Shown here in pieces: positions 12,901 through 23,805 of a stretch of DNA of 31,384 nt (position 1 is its first letter; each line of letters starts with the position of its first letter). Location: positions 1 through 31,384 of the forward strand of contig BBXU01003262.1 in NCBI GenBank assembly GCA_001598975.1, read 5' to 3'. A program made the translations under genes and the position numbers. The notes under the pieces were generated by a model, which made no database searches, was not told the DNA's origin, and saw only the letters and a program-made list of their open reading frames with translations. The stretch comes from Parachlorella kessleri. Its lineage: Eukaryota; Chlorophyta; Trebouxiophyceae; Chlorellales; Chlorellaceae.

Positions 12901-15175
12901 CACGGGCTTCACCACTGAGGCCCCAGGCAAGCACAATGGTTGCCAGAGGGACAGAGGCGGTCCAGGAAACCGCCTTGCCTGGATGACTGGCTGCACACCC
13001 GACGATGCGAAGGCTGTGTGGGCAGGCCCCTCTTGCGCACGAGGCACTTGTACAGGCACCATAGATGAGACAGGGGAGCCGTGCCTAGAAGTGGGCATGT
13101 ACGTCCTTGGCGGTGGCCTTGGTGGGCAGGCGCCTTGGGCGAACAGGGCAGGTGGACGGACCGTACTTACAAGAGACGCAACCCATGCACGTGCCTGGAA
13201 AAAGGCCTGCACGTCTTTGGCGGTGGCCTTGGTGGGCAGCCCTTTCAGGCGCACGATGCCGTCGCAGCGCTGGCGCGCGGCCACCACGCCCTCCCACTCA
13301 GACCTGCTCACTCGCTGCAGCACCACGGGAGCAAGGGGGGACAGTGAGCGGTGGGTTAGTCGCCCTGCGGTGGTGGGTGTGTGCTGCCCCTGGCCGGCGG
13401 GCGGGAGGGTGGCGGCCGTGCCTCCCACTCAGTGCAGCCCAGACACTGGGGCCAGGGGTGAGGGAGGGGTGCAGCAGAGCTGCTAGGGCGGGCTGCTGCC
13501 TGACGACAAGGAAGGATACCTCGGCTTTAGGCGCAGCGCTCATGCAGGGTCGATTCCCACAGATGGGAAGGAGGCCTATGTGACCTTCAAATTGCCTGCC
13601 CCCAGGCCATCTCTGTCGTGGACCGCGGCAGCCGTCAGTGATTGAACATGCTTCGTCCAAAGTAAATCATGCACGAAAAAGGAGAAAAGGGGCTGCGGCA
13701 GTGACAGGGAACAAGGGGGGCGGGGGGGGATGGTAACACAACAACACCTCCCTAGGGGTTGGCCACCACGCCCACCTGCACTGCCAGCTGGAAGACTCCG
13801 GCTGCCGTGGTCATCATGGTGCCGTGGCGGGAGGCCACCGCCTGGCACGCCTGGTCAGCGCTCTCAAAGTCCACGTAGGCCTGCAGGCAGAGGAGGCGGA
13901 GGGCAGTAAGGAAGGAAGTGCCCTGGAACCAGGGATAACCCCACATACAAGTACCGGGAAGTGGAGCATCAAGGCGCCTCCAGGGCCGACTCCATTGCAC
14001 CCACGCCGCTCCGGCAAGACCTCACACCCAGGAAGGCCCGCAGATAGCCAGAATGTGACGGGTTCACTGGGCGCTAGGTAGGCCAGTTGCTAAACGTCTC
14101 TCGCTGTGGCCCCCTCCCCACTTCCCCCCACCTCACTTAGGCATTTACCCCCCTCCTGTGCCACAACCATGCGCTGGCCTGCAGCCCCCAAACAAACAAG
14201 CAGCCTGCACCCTCCAAGCGGCCCCACAAACCCACCTGCACGGGCCCCCCATCCTCAGCCACGATGTGCGTGCTGGCCGGCTTGGCCTGGAGCCCCCAAA
14301 AGAGCTGCAGCAGCTCCTGCAGGGTGATGCCCGGGGGCAGCCCGCACACCTTGGCCACGGTGTCCGCTTCGCTGCAGCCACGCCGCCCGTTGCGTGGGGC
14401 CTGCTGCAGCACAGATGGCAGCACGGTTGCATGCCTTGCTCTGGTACATGCTCCTGGCCCTGCAGCGGCCTCCCTGCATCCACGTTGCCTGGTGCTGCAC
14501 GGAGGTAAGGGTCAGGCGACCTCCGCCCAGACAACCCACCCGCCCCCTTGCCTTGGCCGCGGCCGCAGTTCCCTCTGCGTGGCACCAGACCAATACCAGC
14601 CGGAGTTCCAAGTCCCCAACCCAGATAGTGGTGATCTCGGTAGGAGCAACCCATCCACCCACCCGCCCGTGCCACCTACCTTGGGCATGCTGGCCATTCC
14701 CTCGGAGCTGTGCAAGTCTGCCGGGTTGACATCATCCGCCAGCAGCACCCTGACGTAGCGGTCCCCATACTTGGGGTTGAAGATGTCGCGGTCCTTGGTG
14801 CAGGCGCGCTGGGCCGCCTCCAGGCTAGCAAGCTCCACAAGCGCCTGGGCGAGGGAGGAACTCGGGGACACTATCAGCCAGCAAGCAACTTCTCACGTCA
14901 CGGTGGTGCCTCCTGACTGGCTTGGTTGGTTGGTTGCAAGCGTGAGGCACCTGGACAGGGAGAGGCGCCTGGCCTGGCCAAGGGCAGCAGTGCCTGTACG
15001 TCAAACCACCCACCTCCCCGGCGCTTCTCTTTTCCTTGGCGATCAGAACCACAGTGCGGGGCTGTGCGCCGCAGCCCTCGAAGAAGTGTGCTACTTCATC
15101 TTTGGTTGCCTTGGGGGGTAGCCCCTTTACACGCACGACTGCTCCACCAATCGCCGCTTCCACGGTGCTGCTCAT
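9983..15175 (-). CDS. Three-RRM RNA-binding protein of the hnRNP H/F / ESRP type with low-complexity tail
   Basis: Inferred exons, in coding order: 15175-15014, 14844-14680, 14400-14236, 13880-13776, 13314-13195, 12884-12774, 12483-12400, 12070-11552, 11237-11124 and 10708-9983 (TAG). Every length is a multiple of three, giving 756 residues. RRM1 (about 12-95) has RNP2-like VVRVKGLP and RNP1-like GEALVELAS. RRM2 (about 120-199) has VAKVCGLP and AYVDFES. RRM3 (about 219-304) has IVRLKGLP, then DVQAFFQ-GY and KVAYVEFAS. The GLP signature and degenerate RNP1 without aromatic pairs are typical of quasi-RRMs (hnRNP H/F, GRSF1, ESRP, RBM12), which bind G-rich RNA and act in splicing. That role here is inference. 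Residues 305-477 are Gly/Ala/Pro/Met-rich. A short conserved-looking block (DLTTGQRVFLDPRF) follows. The last 241 residues are GS repeats, six histidines and Q/H tracts. Exon 3 may start 3 nt earlier (CAGCAG acceptor). Exon 9 could start upstream. Confidence 0.87.
10600..10680 (-). repeat. Coding Gly-Ser dipeptide repeat in the RRM protein tail
   Basis: A degenerate six-base repeat on the minus strand encodes about seven consecutive GS pairs followed by Asp/Ser/Gly-rich sequence. It lies within exon 10 and keeps the frame. Length variation between strains would be expected. Confidence 0.7.
12885..13194 (-). other. Probable GC-AG intron (RRM gene intron 5) carrying an exon-fragment duplicate
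   Basis: The RRM3 junction AFFQ/GYAMKEGG matches the FFxGY pattern seen in hnRNP H-type domains. It requires the intron to begin at GCACGT after CAG, and to end at GTGCAG. Using the nearby GT (four bases into the intron) would break the frame. The intron also contains a diverged copy of the end of exon 5 at 13130-13081. Confidence 0.68.
13081..13130 (-). repeat. Diverged copy of the 3' end of RRM exon 5, inside the following intron
   Basis: Bases 13081-13130 align without gaps to 13191-13240, an offset of exactly 110 bp, with about seven differences. Read on the minus strand the copy gives LPTKATAKDVHAHF followed by TAG, against LPTKATAKDVQAFFQ in the real exon. The similarity includes the GCAC donor-like bases. 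It looks like a partial tandem duplication of exon plus donor site, now disabled by a stop. Confidence 0.75.
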
Positions 15176-16604
15176 AACCCAACAATAAACGCTGCTGTTT
15201 GGAGCCCGCTGAGCTCTGTTTGGAGGGGTTGGCTAACAAGGATCCGGTGGTGCATGGGCGGCCTGTGTAGCAACAACTGCTGGATGCTTGGAAATGTGCT
15301 AGAGAGACAAGAAACTGCAAGGAACGGCAACAAGACGAACATCTGTTTCCTGCGGTCCGGTGGGCAGATGTGAATCTGGGCCGCTCGCAGTGCGAAAGCG
15401 TAACAAAAAGTGCAGAGCACGCAAATCGTGTGTGGCTTTTCTTGGTCCCCTGCTGCCTCCTGCTGTCTGCGGCTGGAAACGCCCGTGAACGCTTTCGTTG
15501 CCTTTCACTAGACTTCCAACAGTTCAAATACGAAAGCCGGCGTGTCCCTCGGCCCCTGTGAGGCTTCGGCAGCTCGGTCACCGAGGGCTGGTAACAGTCG
15601 TGGGGCTTTAAACAGCCTTGCTACCATGTGAATTGCTGAGGAGACTAAGAGACTGGAAAGCATGCCATTGTAGATCAATACTGTATCACAGCTGGCAGCA
15701 GCTCGCTGACTGCACATCATGGTGCCTACAGTGAGCCAGGCATGCCTAGGCAGTAGTCCAGCCTATCTGTAAGAGTGCCGCTATTCGAAGGTGTCCCTGG
15801 ATCACTGGGAAAGGCAACCTGTTCTCCAACTGCGTTAGAGGAAAGCCACTGGCAGCAAGAGCGTGGCCGGCTGTCTGTGCCCACTGTGGCTGTCCGCTTG
15901 CCTGCACGAGGCTCTAGTGGAGAACCCCACTGCCATACGTTGCCCACACAACTGCCTGCAAACCGACACTGCCAGGCCGCTTCTTGAAGTGTAACGCTTG
16001 GGCAAGATCACACCAGACAAACTGGTGCACAGAGTGTGGGGGATGTGCGGTGGCTTCGCCATAAGTCAATCTACTGTGTGAGGTGTGCCACCTTAGTTGC
16101 TATTCTGGTTAGCGGCACATGCCTTAGTGACCTGAGCTCTACATGGGACAGGCAGCTTTTGATGCCAGCAACAGAGCTCAAGACCTCCCAGCACACTCAA
16201 ACCGTTGCCAGCAGCCGAACACTCCAGATGTATGGCGCTGCATACAGTGGGGCCCGGACAGACAAAGCTGAAGCAATTGCAAGCTTATTCGATGGTGTTT
16301 ATTCATCTGGAGCAAGAATGGGTCCGTTTACCCCGCTAGCATAGCATATACAACCCAAATCTGCTGTTTGGTGTGCACAAGTATCTCTAGTACATGTCCT
16401 CGTGGTACAACCCACCACATATCATGCTTGCTGGCCGATGCTCACAGGAGACCAGTCTTACAGCGTCACTCTCGGGCCACCTAAGCGGCGCAGCAATTCC
16501 AGGAATGGCCTGCGACCTACCAGTAGCAGGGGTCAAAGAAGCAACCGCACACCCACCGCTGACTCACTTCAAGACTCATCCTGAGGCTCGAGGCCCGGCT
16601 GGGG
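15176..16604. other. Intergenic: RRM gene promoter side and 3' flank of the beta-helix gene
   Basis: Both neighbouring genes are on the minus strand. The part next to 16604 holds the beta-helix gene 3' UTR, ending near the TGTAA at 16462-16458. The rest should contain the RRM gene promoter and 5' UTR. No TATA box or coding exon is evident. Confidence 0.5.
16458..16462 (-). terminator. Candidate TGTAA polyadenylation signal for the beta-helix gene
   Basis: TTACA on the plus strand (TGTAA on the minus) lies 143 nt past the stop codon at 16605, a usual 3' UTR length for green algae. Confidence 0.5.
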
Positions 16605-16974
16605 TCAGGCTGATCCCAGGGTATTCACTGCGATGGTCAAGGTAGCTGGCGAGCCCGCCCTCACTGTGCCGCCAGACTGGTTGATGAGCCAGAGCGCCAC
16701 CTCGTTTGCGACGCTGCCGCTGTTGTCATTGTACTGCAGGTGCAGGAGAAACAAGGAAAGCTCTGAGTATTGGTGAGCCAGTGCCAAAGGTGTTGCACGA
16801 GGGGCAGGAAGATAGCTTGCTAGGCTCAATGGCGCTAGTCTAAGCCAACAGTGCAGTGCCACCTGGCAAATGCTCCGTGGGCCGCCGCCTGTACAGACAC
16901 ACCGACCTTGTCCCTTGGAAAAGTCACTCAACCTGGGTTCTCAGCACAGCACAGGGCACCAGCGGCTTGCACTG

Positions 16975-17053
<79 letters not shown>

Positions 17054-20000
17054 CTTTGAGCGACTTGCAATCGATGCAGCCCTACCTGGACGCAGTCCAC
17101 GTTTGGCAGGTTTGTCTTTGCTGACTTGGGCGCGTTGCATTTGATCTGGTACAGGAACTGGTTGGCCTGCTGGTGGTAAAAGAAGAACTGCCGCACCTCC
17201 CCGTTGCGCCAATCTGCACCCAGGGCCACAGCAGAAATGGCTGCAGACATGCCAGCAAGCTGCTGACACTATGCCGAGTGGTGTTGTTGACTCCACAATG
17301 CACAATGCAACTTTGCCGCAGCCAGTCCAGTTTGCCCGCAGTGAATTACTCACACTACAGCCGCTGCATTGCTGCCATGATTGCTGCTGATGCCGTGTCG
17401 AGGCTGGCAAGCCTAGTCAAGCTCATCAGAAGGGAGTGCGCCAGGGCCACTGTGGTGAAACAGGTACTCATGCAATGAGGCAGGAGGCCAGGCTGGTACT
17501 CTGACTTGACCATGCTTAGCAAACCACTCCTTTACTGGGTCAAACCCAAGCCACTCACTCAGACACTCTTGGAGTGCTTGTGGGGGTGGGGCAGCAGGCA
17601 AGGTATCACCAGCAACAAAAGACCTAGAGCATTAAAGTGCACCATCCTACCTGTGGCAGGCACGGCCTGCAAGGTGGTGTACGTGGCATGGATGGCCTTG
17701 CCCGCATTGAACTTGCTCTTGGTGTTGGAAGCAGTTGTCGTCCTGCAGAACTTTCTCAACACCCAGCTTCAAAATGGTAGCACCATAGCAACCCGCACCC
17801 ATCACTACAAAACTCAAACGAGTCAAGCGGGACTTGACCGTAAGCCTCAGGGAGGCGCCTGATCAGGCACCAGTGTGTCTGCAAAACTGCCTTGTGGTGC
17901 AGGAGGTTGTGTGGAGTGTTGCAACCAGTTCCCGCTGTCAGGCATCTGCTTTGAGCCCAACCTTACCTGACCGGCGTGGTTGAGGACCTGGGTGTGGTTG
18001 CACCAGAAAGCTCCTGCAGCCCCACAGCAAGGTGGCCCCCGGTTGCACTGTTAAGTCGCTGAGCAGCATACAACACGTGCACCCCTAAGTCATTGCAGTC
18101 ATGATGAGGGTATGTCACGCATGAGTATGCTGGGCACCTCACCACTAGATTGAGCTCGCCCCACAGGCCGAATTGCCCTTCCTGCAGCGGATTTGAGTGC
18201 CTGATCTGTATCTGCAAGGCAACCGTTAGACCCTTAAGTTGGAGCGCAACATAGTGAGGGCACTTCAGCATGTCAAAATCCTGGCTCAAATGAAGAGCCC
18301 CGTGCAGGCAGATTGCAAGGCTCGCATCGGTGTTACTCTATTCACTTTGCGTACCAAGCAAGACGTGCTTTCAGGAACACAGAAGGCTACACAACAGGGT
18401 TAAGAGCCACAAACCTGCATCTGGTCTAGTTTGCTACTGCCAAAGACACGGCTGCTGGGGTGCGGCAGAGCTGCTAGGGAGCCTATCCTGCACCGGTGCA
18501 AATTGTGCAATCATGCCAGCGCAGCTTGCTTGGATATATGGTGAAGACAAGGCTTTGAGGAAAACTTGACGACTAGTGCATTGCCATAGCTAGCAATGCT
18601 CACCATGCTTTTCAAATGCTGCAAAGCACCCAGTCACGCGGCACGCGGCACCTCGGCCTGAACAAGGGCTGCAGGAACTTACTTGACGATCTCGCGAGCC
18701 GCAGACGGAACAGCAGCGAAGACACGATAAGAGGGGTTGCTGGGAGGTATAATAGTTGATACATCGAACTGCATGATGCAGGCTAGTACCCAGTGTGGAT
18801 CCCAGCCTGGAATGAAGCGAGCAGGCCCCACGATGGAACAAGGTGAAGCAGACCACAAATCCCAAGGATTTGGACAGTGGGCCACTTTCACAGATTCCAC
18901 GTTTCTGCCCACAAGGTTGCTGCAATTGCAATGCATCGCCCCTTTTGACGTGGGTGAATCCCATGCACAACCAGGCCACCAGGACCCCTCACCCACTCGA
19001 CCCACTCACATTGTTGCTATCCCATGCAGGTGGTGGGTTGGCAAGGGAGTACATATACATGGCGTAAGATTCCCCTGAGGATGCGCCACCTTGGATGGCA
19101 TTCCCAACAACTTGGTTGCCCTGGAAGATGCAGTTGCCAGAGACGCACCCCGCATTCGGAGCTCTATATGCAATGGCTGCAGTGCACACAGCAGAGCTTG
19201 TGGGTCAGCGGGGAGTCAGCAACCCCGGAGCCGACCTCGGATGGTAGTGTGCGCACACAGTCAATCACCGCCCAGAACCAAAGCAGCTGGCAGTGTCACT
19301 CACCCACTCTGCTGTTCACGATCTTGTTGAACCAGACAGTGTTGTCAAGGCAATGCTGGCCCGGGCCAGGCGAAATGAAGCGGATGGCATCGCCACAATT
19401 GGTCAGCGTCTGCAGCCATGGAGGGGAGGGAGTTCCTGACAGATGACCAGTGCTCAATGGCTTCTTCCAAGTGCCAGCAATCAGAAGCATTGCCCAAGTT
19501 GCATGCAGCAAGGCACCCAAAAAGGTGAAGTAAACAAACAGTTGAGTCGCGAAACCAAGCTGTACAGATGCCTAGAAGCCTACAATGCCTTCCAATCCTT
19601 AACATGGGATCCTAACCGCGAAGTTGCACCTGGGGGTGCTGTTCGCATGCAAAACAAATGGTATGCTGTGTTCCCATTGACTCCACGCACCTTGAGTTGG
19701 TAAGCCCCCAGGGATACCGCCTGCATCTGTAGGCAGAAGTCGGAGAAGCCAACCAGGTGGGGTATCACACTTTTCACGCCAGCATCTGCACCGCACATAC
19801 ACCTCTTTATTGCCCAACGGCCATATGCAGTATGGCAGCCCTCGCCGTCACTGCTGAGCAGTCTCCGTGGGTATCCAAGCTGGCACCATGGAGTCAGGAT
19901 TACTACCTTCAGCACTTCCAGAATTACTAGCCCATTACTGTCATACTGGCCTACCGACGACATTGTGTGCCTCAGACAGCCCTTACAGGCTCCTGCCGAG

Positions 20001-21382
20001 CCATGTCACAGTGGCATCTCTTGGTATCTCCCAACACTCACTTCCTGCTGTGAATGTAATGCCCCGGCTGTTGCCACCCACTGCCACAAACTTAGCAGTG
20101 TCCTCCGCCATGATGACAACTCCAGGAGCGAAGTTGAGGGCGGTGGCACGCCCCACACCGTATGTGCCCACCAGATACAGCATGGCATTGCCTGCGAGAA
20201 GGAAAGTGTTAGTATGGAGCCTGCCTTAATGCCTTTGAAAACAGGTACACCAGGTGGACAAAGCAGCATACAACTGGTGCTCTCTATCATCGCGCCTCTT
20301 GGGGGAAGCATAGTGTGTATATGAAGTGCTCGCATGTCCTGCTTACACCCTTCGTAGCACCTACCCGTGGCCCTGGCAGCATCGTACGCCTTTTGTATAG
20401 CTGTGCTATCATCTGACCTTCCATCAGCCTTGGCCCCAAACCACTCGGGCACCACATACTGAGTCCCTGACGCAAAGACCACAGCTCCTCCGCCTGCATA
20501 GAGAAGCACAGTTAAATCAAGACTCCAGATCTAGCTTGGCGATAGAACACCGCTTCGTTAGGGCGTTTGCAAGTTGCACAAGGACTTCCATGCTGTTTTG
20601 CCATTTGCCGCCCACTCCTATCCTGGCCCTACCACCTAGATGTTTGAGTCAACAGTCAACTGCCCATCCGGACACCATCTACAGCCTTCACAAGCATCAC
20701 ACCAGGTGGTATGCCCCATCCCAGCTGCAAAGCACGCTTGCGGGCCTCCAGTTGTTGAAGGGCAGCGCAGTCTGGCACATGCGCCAGTTGCGCAAAGCTG
20801 AAACACAACACATTAGCAGCACCGTTACTAGGGCAGTGGAGCACACCACCCCCATGCTTCATTGGCCGCCTCAAAACTGGTTGCAAGCACTCACCATCAA
20901 AGAACCTCCCATATGGATGCTGAGGTTGATTGGCAAGTGTCAAGGTGACGCCAGCCTCAACCTGCAGCATTTACTGTCACTGCTGAGGTGTCCGATGCAC
21001 AGCACCACACACAGCTCTGTCTAGTTGATGAGGCAGCACTGACGTTAGCAGGGATTGATAAGAATATTTCACATGCAGGTGAGCCAACAGCATGGGGGGC
21101 TGCAACCATCCAGGAGAGCGGCCCCACCTTGAAGACTGCCCCTGTTGTGGCCACTACAGGCTTGGTCAGCGTGACTGAGCGCGCAATCCTGTAAGTGCCC
21201 TTCTGCATGAAGATGACTCCTGCTGAAGGGTCGCCATCGACAGCCTGGAAGGCCCCTGTGTCATCCCGGCTGCCATCCCCCTGTGCCCCCTTGGAGCGAA
21301 CGTCCGTGGAGCCGCAGGTCTGAGGCTGCACATAGTTCACTGTGAAGCACACTAGCAACGCCAAGGCCGCCGACGCCCTCAT
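16605..21382 (-). CDS. Secreted parallel beta-helix protein, pectate-lyase-superfamily type
   Basis: Inferred exons, in coding order: 21382-21128, 20961-20895, 20493-20365, 20191-20042, 19785-19691, 19409-19304, 19176-19010, 18768-18688, 18211-18143, 18013-17967, 17742-17651, 17213-17086 and 16733-16605 (TGA); about 504 residues. A signal peptide is clear (MRASAALALLVCFTVNYVQP). The entry motif DVRSKGAQGDGSRDD (27-41) recurs as PEWFGAKADGRSDDSTAIQK (122-141). Such DG-x-x-DD repeats, followed by hydrophobic strands with Gly/Asn turns (GNCIFQGNQVVGNAIQGG), mark Pectate_lyase_3-like beta-helices found in bacterial, phage and fungal carbohydrate-active proteins. Enzyme activity and substrate cannot be read from this; a wall or mucilage role is inference. 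The exon 8/9 junction is uncertain: the strong donor at 18682 is out of phase unless a 22-nt exon (18414-18393) intervenes; the weaker GTCAAG donor used here fits directly. Confidence 0.8.
16977..17054. repeat. (GCCT)n microsatellite, about 19 units
   Basis: A perfect tetranucleotide tract lies in intron 12 of the beta-helix gene, reading as (AGGC)n on the transcript. It is open in several frames (PACL-type or RQAG-type repeats), but these are not coding. Confidence 0.95.
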
Positions 21383-21898
21383 ACTGATAGCCCAATGATT
21401 TACTGATCCCTGGGGGCAAGTCAGACGGAGTTGCGAGCCAGCCCTCCAGCTCCAGTGTAGGCAAGAGCATTGACAAGGCGCGTGGCCTGGGAGCCCTAGC
21501 GCTGGAGGAAACGTGCGTTTTGTGGGTCAGTCACTCCCTTTGGAGGACATGGTATCGTGGGTCCGGATCCCGTGCGGTTCAGCGGGAATGCGCAGGGCTC
21601 TCGACTCGGGTCTGACTCGGCGGTGAAACCCTCGTGCCGTCTCTGGTGTCATTCAGTGCTTGGATACTTGTTGCTATTCGTCCTAGCTACACTGCGCACA
21701 TGGATGACCATCCATGCGAGAGCTAGCCTGAACCGTAGAACGACCAGCTTTGTCTCGCAGAGGACAGGACGCACGGACGTGGCAATGAAAGAATTTACGT
21801 CGGCAGGTTGTCAGGGGGTTTAGCTTCTGACCTGCTCGCTTCTGACCTCCGTGGGCCAGACTAGTGCAGTACCGCAAGCTAGGGGCGGCGCATCACGT

Positions 21899-21940
21899 CG
21901 GGCTCAAGGTTGAACCCTGGAACTACGCCACTTGAGCCCG
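21899..21940. repeat. Perfect 10-bp inverted repeat with a 22-nt loop
   Basis: CGGGCTCAAG (21899-21908) is matched by CTTGAGCCCG (21931-21940). The stem is perfect and GC-rich. It lies about 500 bp upstream of the beta-helix gene start, in DNA without coding signals. Function unknown; it could be a protein-binding palindrome or an RNA hairpin. Confidence 0.6.
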
Positions 21941-23267
21941 GGTCATGTCTCAACTGCTGGAGCTCTCGCACACGTTCCACCAGCCAGACAGCAAGTCCTC
22001 GGTCCGCCGACAAAGCTTAAGTGAAGCCTGCCGGCAGGAAGGGTGCTAGTCTGGGACACTTGGGACTGGTACACTGCGCATGATGAAGGCACGACCTGGC
22101 AAGCCTCCGCTGACTGCTGGGTGCTGGTGGGTGCCCAAGGGCTTGGTCCATCAGCAGCCTCAAAAAGTGACCTTGCAGGCGCCAGCACTTTCGTATTGCT
22201 AGTGCCGGAGTTTGCGCCGCCAGCACTTCTGCCATCACCACCTGCGCACTCAAGGCATGGCACGTGCGGCTGTAGTTCTCCTCCATGGGACGACTTGTGT
22301 CAGCCCCCACTACACCAGCGCCTCCACAGCAGCCCTAGCAGGACCCGACCCAATAAATGTCAACCTTCACCCTAAGACACTCGGCCACGGCGTCGGTATC
22401 CAGGGAGGTAGGGCAGGGAACCACTGCGCCTGCCCCTGTGCTCTTTGCTGTGCCACTAGCAAAGAGGTAGACAGCAGAGTAGGGAATCGAGGTGAGGGTT
22501 TCACAAAGGTGGTGATTTTGCTCAGTGGGGGACATAGCTATGACCATGTCAACCTTGGTGGGAACAAAGCCAACCATGGGGGGCGCAGCGCGGGACAGTT
22601 GCCGAAGCTGAGGAAAGCTCAACTTGGCAGTGCTGTGCAGCACTGCTCATACCTCAGCAGCTCCCCCAGCGTGCTACTCCAGCGTAATAGACAATCAAGA
22701 GGCAGCCAGAGTAGCAGCCGCTGGTGGCAAGCGGGCGAGCTGGCACAGCTGTACTACCGAGCCTGCTGCTCGCTCTGCCAGCCGCTCGCTATGACTGGAC
22801 GTAAGCTGCTAATGGGATCAAGGCTGTGCCAGGCGCATGGCCTTCCAGGGTGGCAGCAATGGCCGGAAGCTACCTACAACCTCCCGGGTCTACCCCGGTA
22901 GGCAGCTCTGCAAAGCCAGGGGGCACAGGCCGCAAAGCATCCCAGCTATGCCAGCTTGCTCGCTCCTGCCTCTGATTAGTCTGCATCGGCTGCTATGCCA
23001 CCTGCCTGTCATCTCGGACGTTAAAGGCAGAGGGTGCCCAAAACAGCCCACCCATGCACACATCTCCTGTTCATTTATGATCCGGTCCTGAAATCCACCG
23101 TGTACGGTCACCAGCAACACATTCCCGGCTTTCAATATCTTGCCTCGAATCCCAGCAGACGACTTGAAGGTGAAGACTTGCACTGCCAAATTAGGGACAC
23201 TAGCCCGGATTCATCCTATGGGCCTGTGGGACCCAGAAGGAAGGCAGTGGTGAAAACTAAGAACAAA

Positions 23268-23352
23268 ACTCATGCAAGATTCAGGCTCGTTCTGCATTCA
23301 GCCCTGTCAGCCCAGAATCCCAGTACCTCATCCATGCTCGCATTACCTGCCA
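23268..23352 (+). repeat. Dispersed repeat, copy C
   Basis: Core 23293-23310 (TGCATTCAGCCCTGTCAG). The upstream ACTCATGCAAGATTCAGGC and the downstream GCTCGCATTACCTGCCA blocks match copy B. It lies in the intergenic region about 450 bp before the DEK start. Confidence 0.55.
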
Positions 23353-23674
23353 ATCTCAATAAAGCAGTCCCCAACCTTTAACCTGCTGTACAAACAACTG
23401 CCCACTCACCCGCAGCCATAGCTATTGCCAAGAAGAGCAAGTTGGGCTCTGCTTGGGTTTTCGCCTTGTCTTGTGTCGGTCCCCTCAGCTCGGTATCTCC
23501 GGACGCAACTCATCACGCCAATGGCATACTGATAATAATAAGCCCTTTGAGCCTCTCCCTTGATCACATACGCCTTTGCATCGTGGGATACTCCACCAAG
23601 CCACAACACATTAATCAGCCTCGACAAATGTCGTTCAAGCATGGGATCCTGCTTAAGCTTCGCTGGTAGGGGGA

Positions 23675-23680
23675 TATATA
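23675..23680 (+). promoter_or_regulatory. Candidate TATA box for the DEK gene
   Basis: TATATA lies about 125 bp upstream of the DEK start codon, within GGGGGATATATAGTCAC. Position and GC-rich surroundings suit a core promoter; no other evidence. Confidence 0.4.
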
Positions 23681-23805
23681 GTCACAGTGCACTGCAGTGC
23701 CTTGCGATGGCGGGAGCTGGCGATGAGTTTTAAACCTGCTGTCGGTTGGGGCCAGATTACCCATCAGACGTGTCGATTAGATTGGGCATAAGCAATTTTG
23801 ATATC

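Larger units (their letters stand above)
21383..23805. other. Divergent intergenic region between the beta-helix and DEK genes
   Basis: About 2.4 kb with no exon I can support on either strand. It contains a hairpin (21899-21940), copy C of the dispersed repeat (23268-23352) and a TATA-like site just before DEK. It is unusually long for this window; an untranslated exon or a non-coding RNA cannot be excluded. Confidence 0.45.

Noticed and set aside
12622..13428. A 268-codon minus-strand open frame covering RRM exon 5 and intron 5
   Set aside because: Only the exon 5 part resembles an RRM. Reading through the intron replaces the conserved FFQ-GY junction with unrelated Pro/Gly/Cys-rich sequence.
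16851..17410. Open frames with PACL-type or RQAG-type repeats on both strands
   Set aside because: They are translations of the (GCCT)n microsatellite in intron 12 of the beta-helix gene. A 4-bp unit stays open in several frames by chance.
18590..19078. Overlapping long frames on both strands around exon 8 of the beta-helix gene
   Set aside because: They are chance frames. Only the short stretch with flanking splice sites keeps phase with exon 7.
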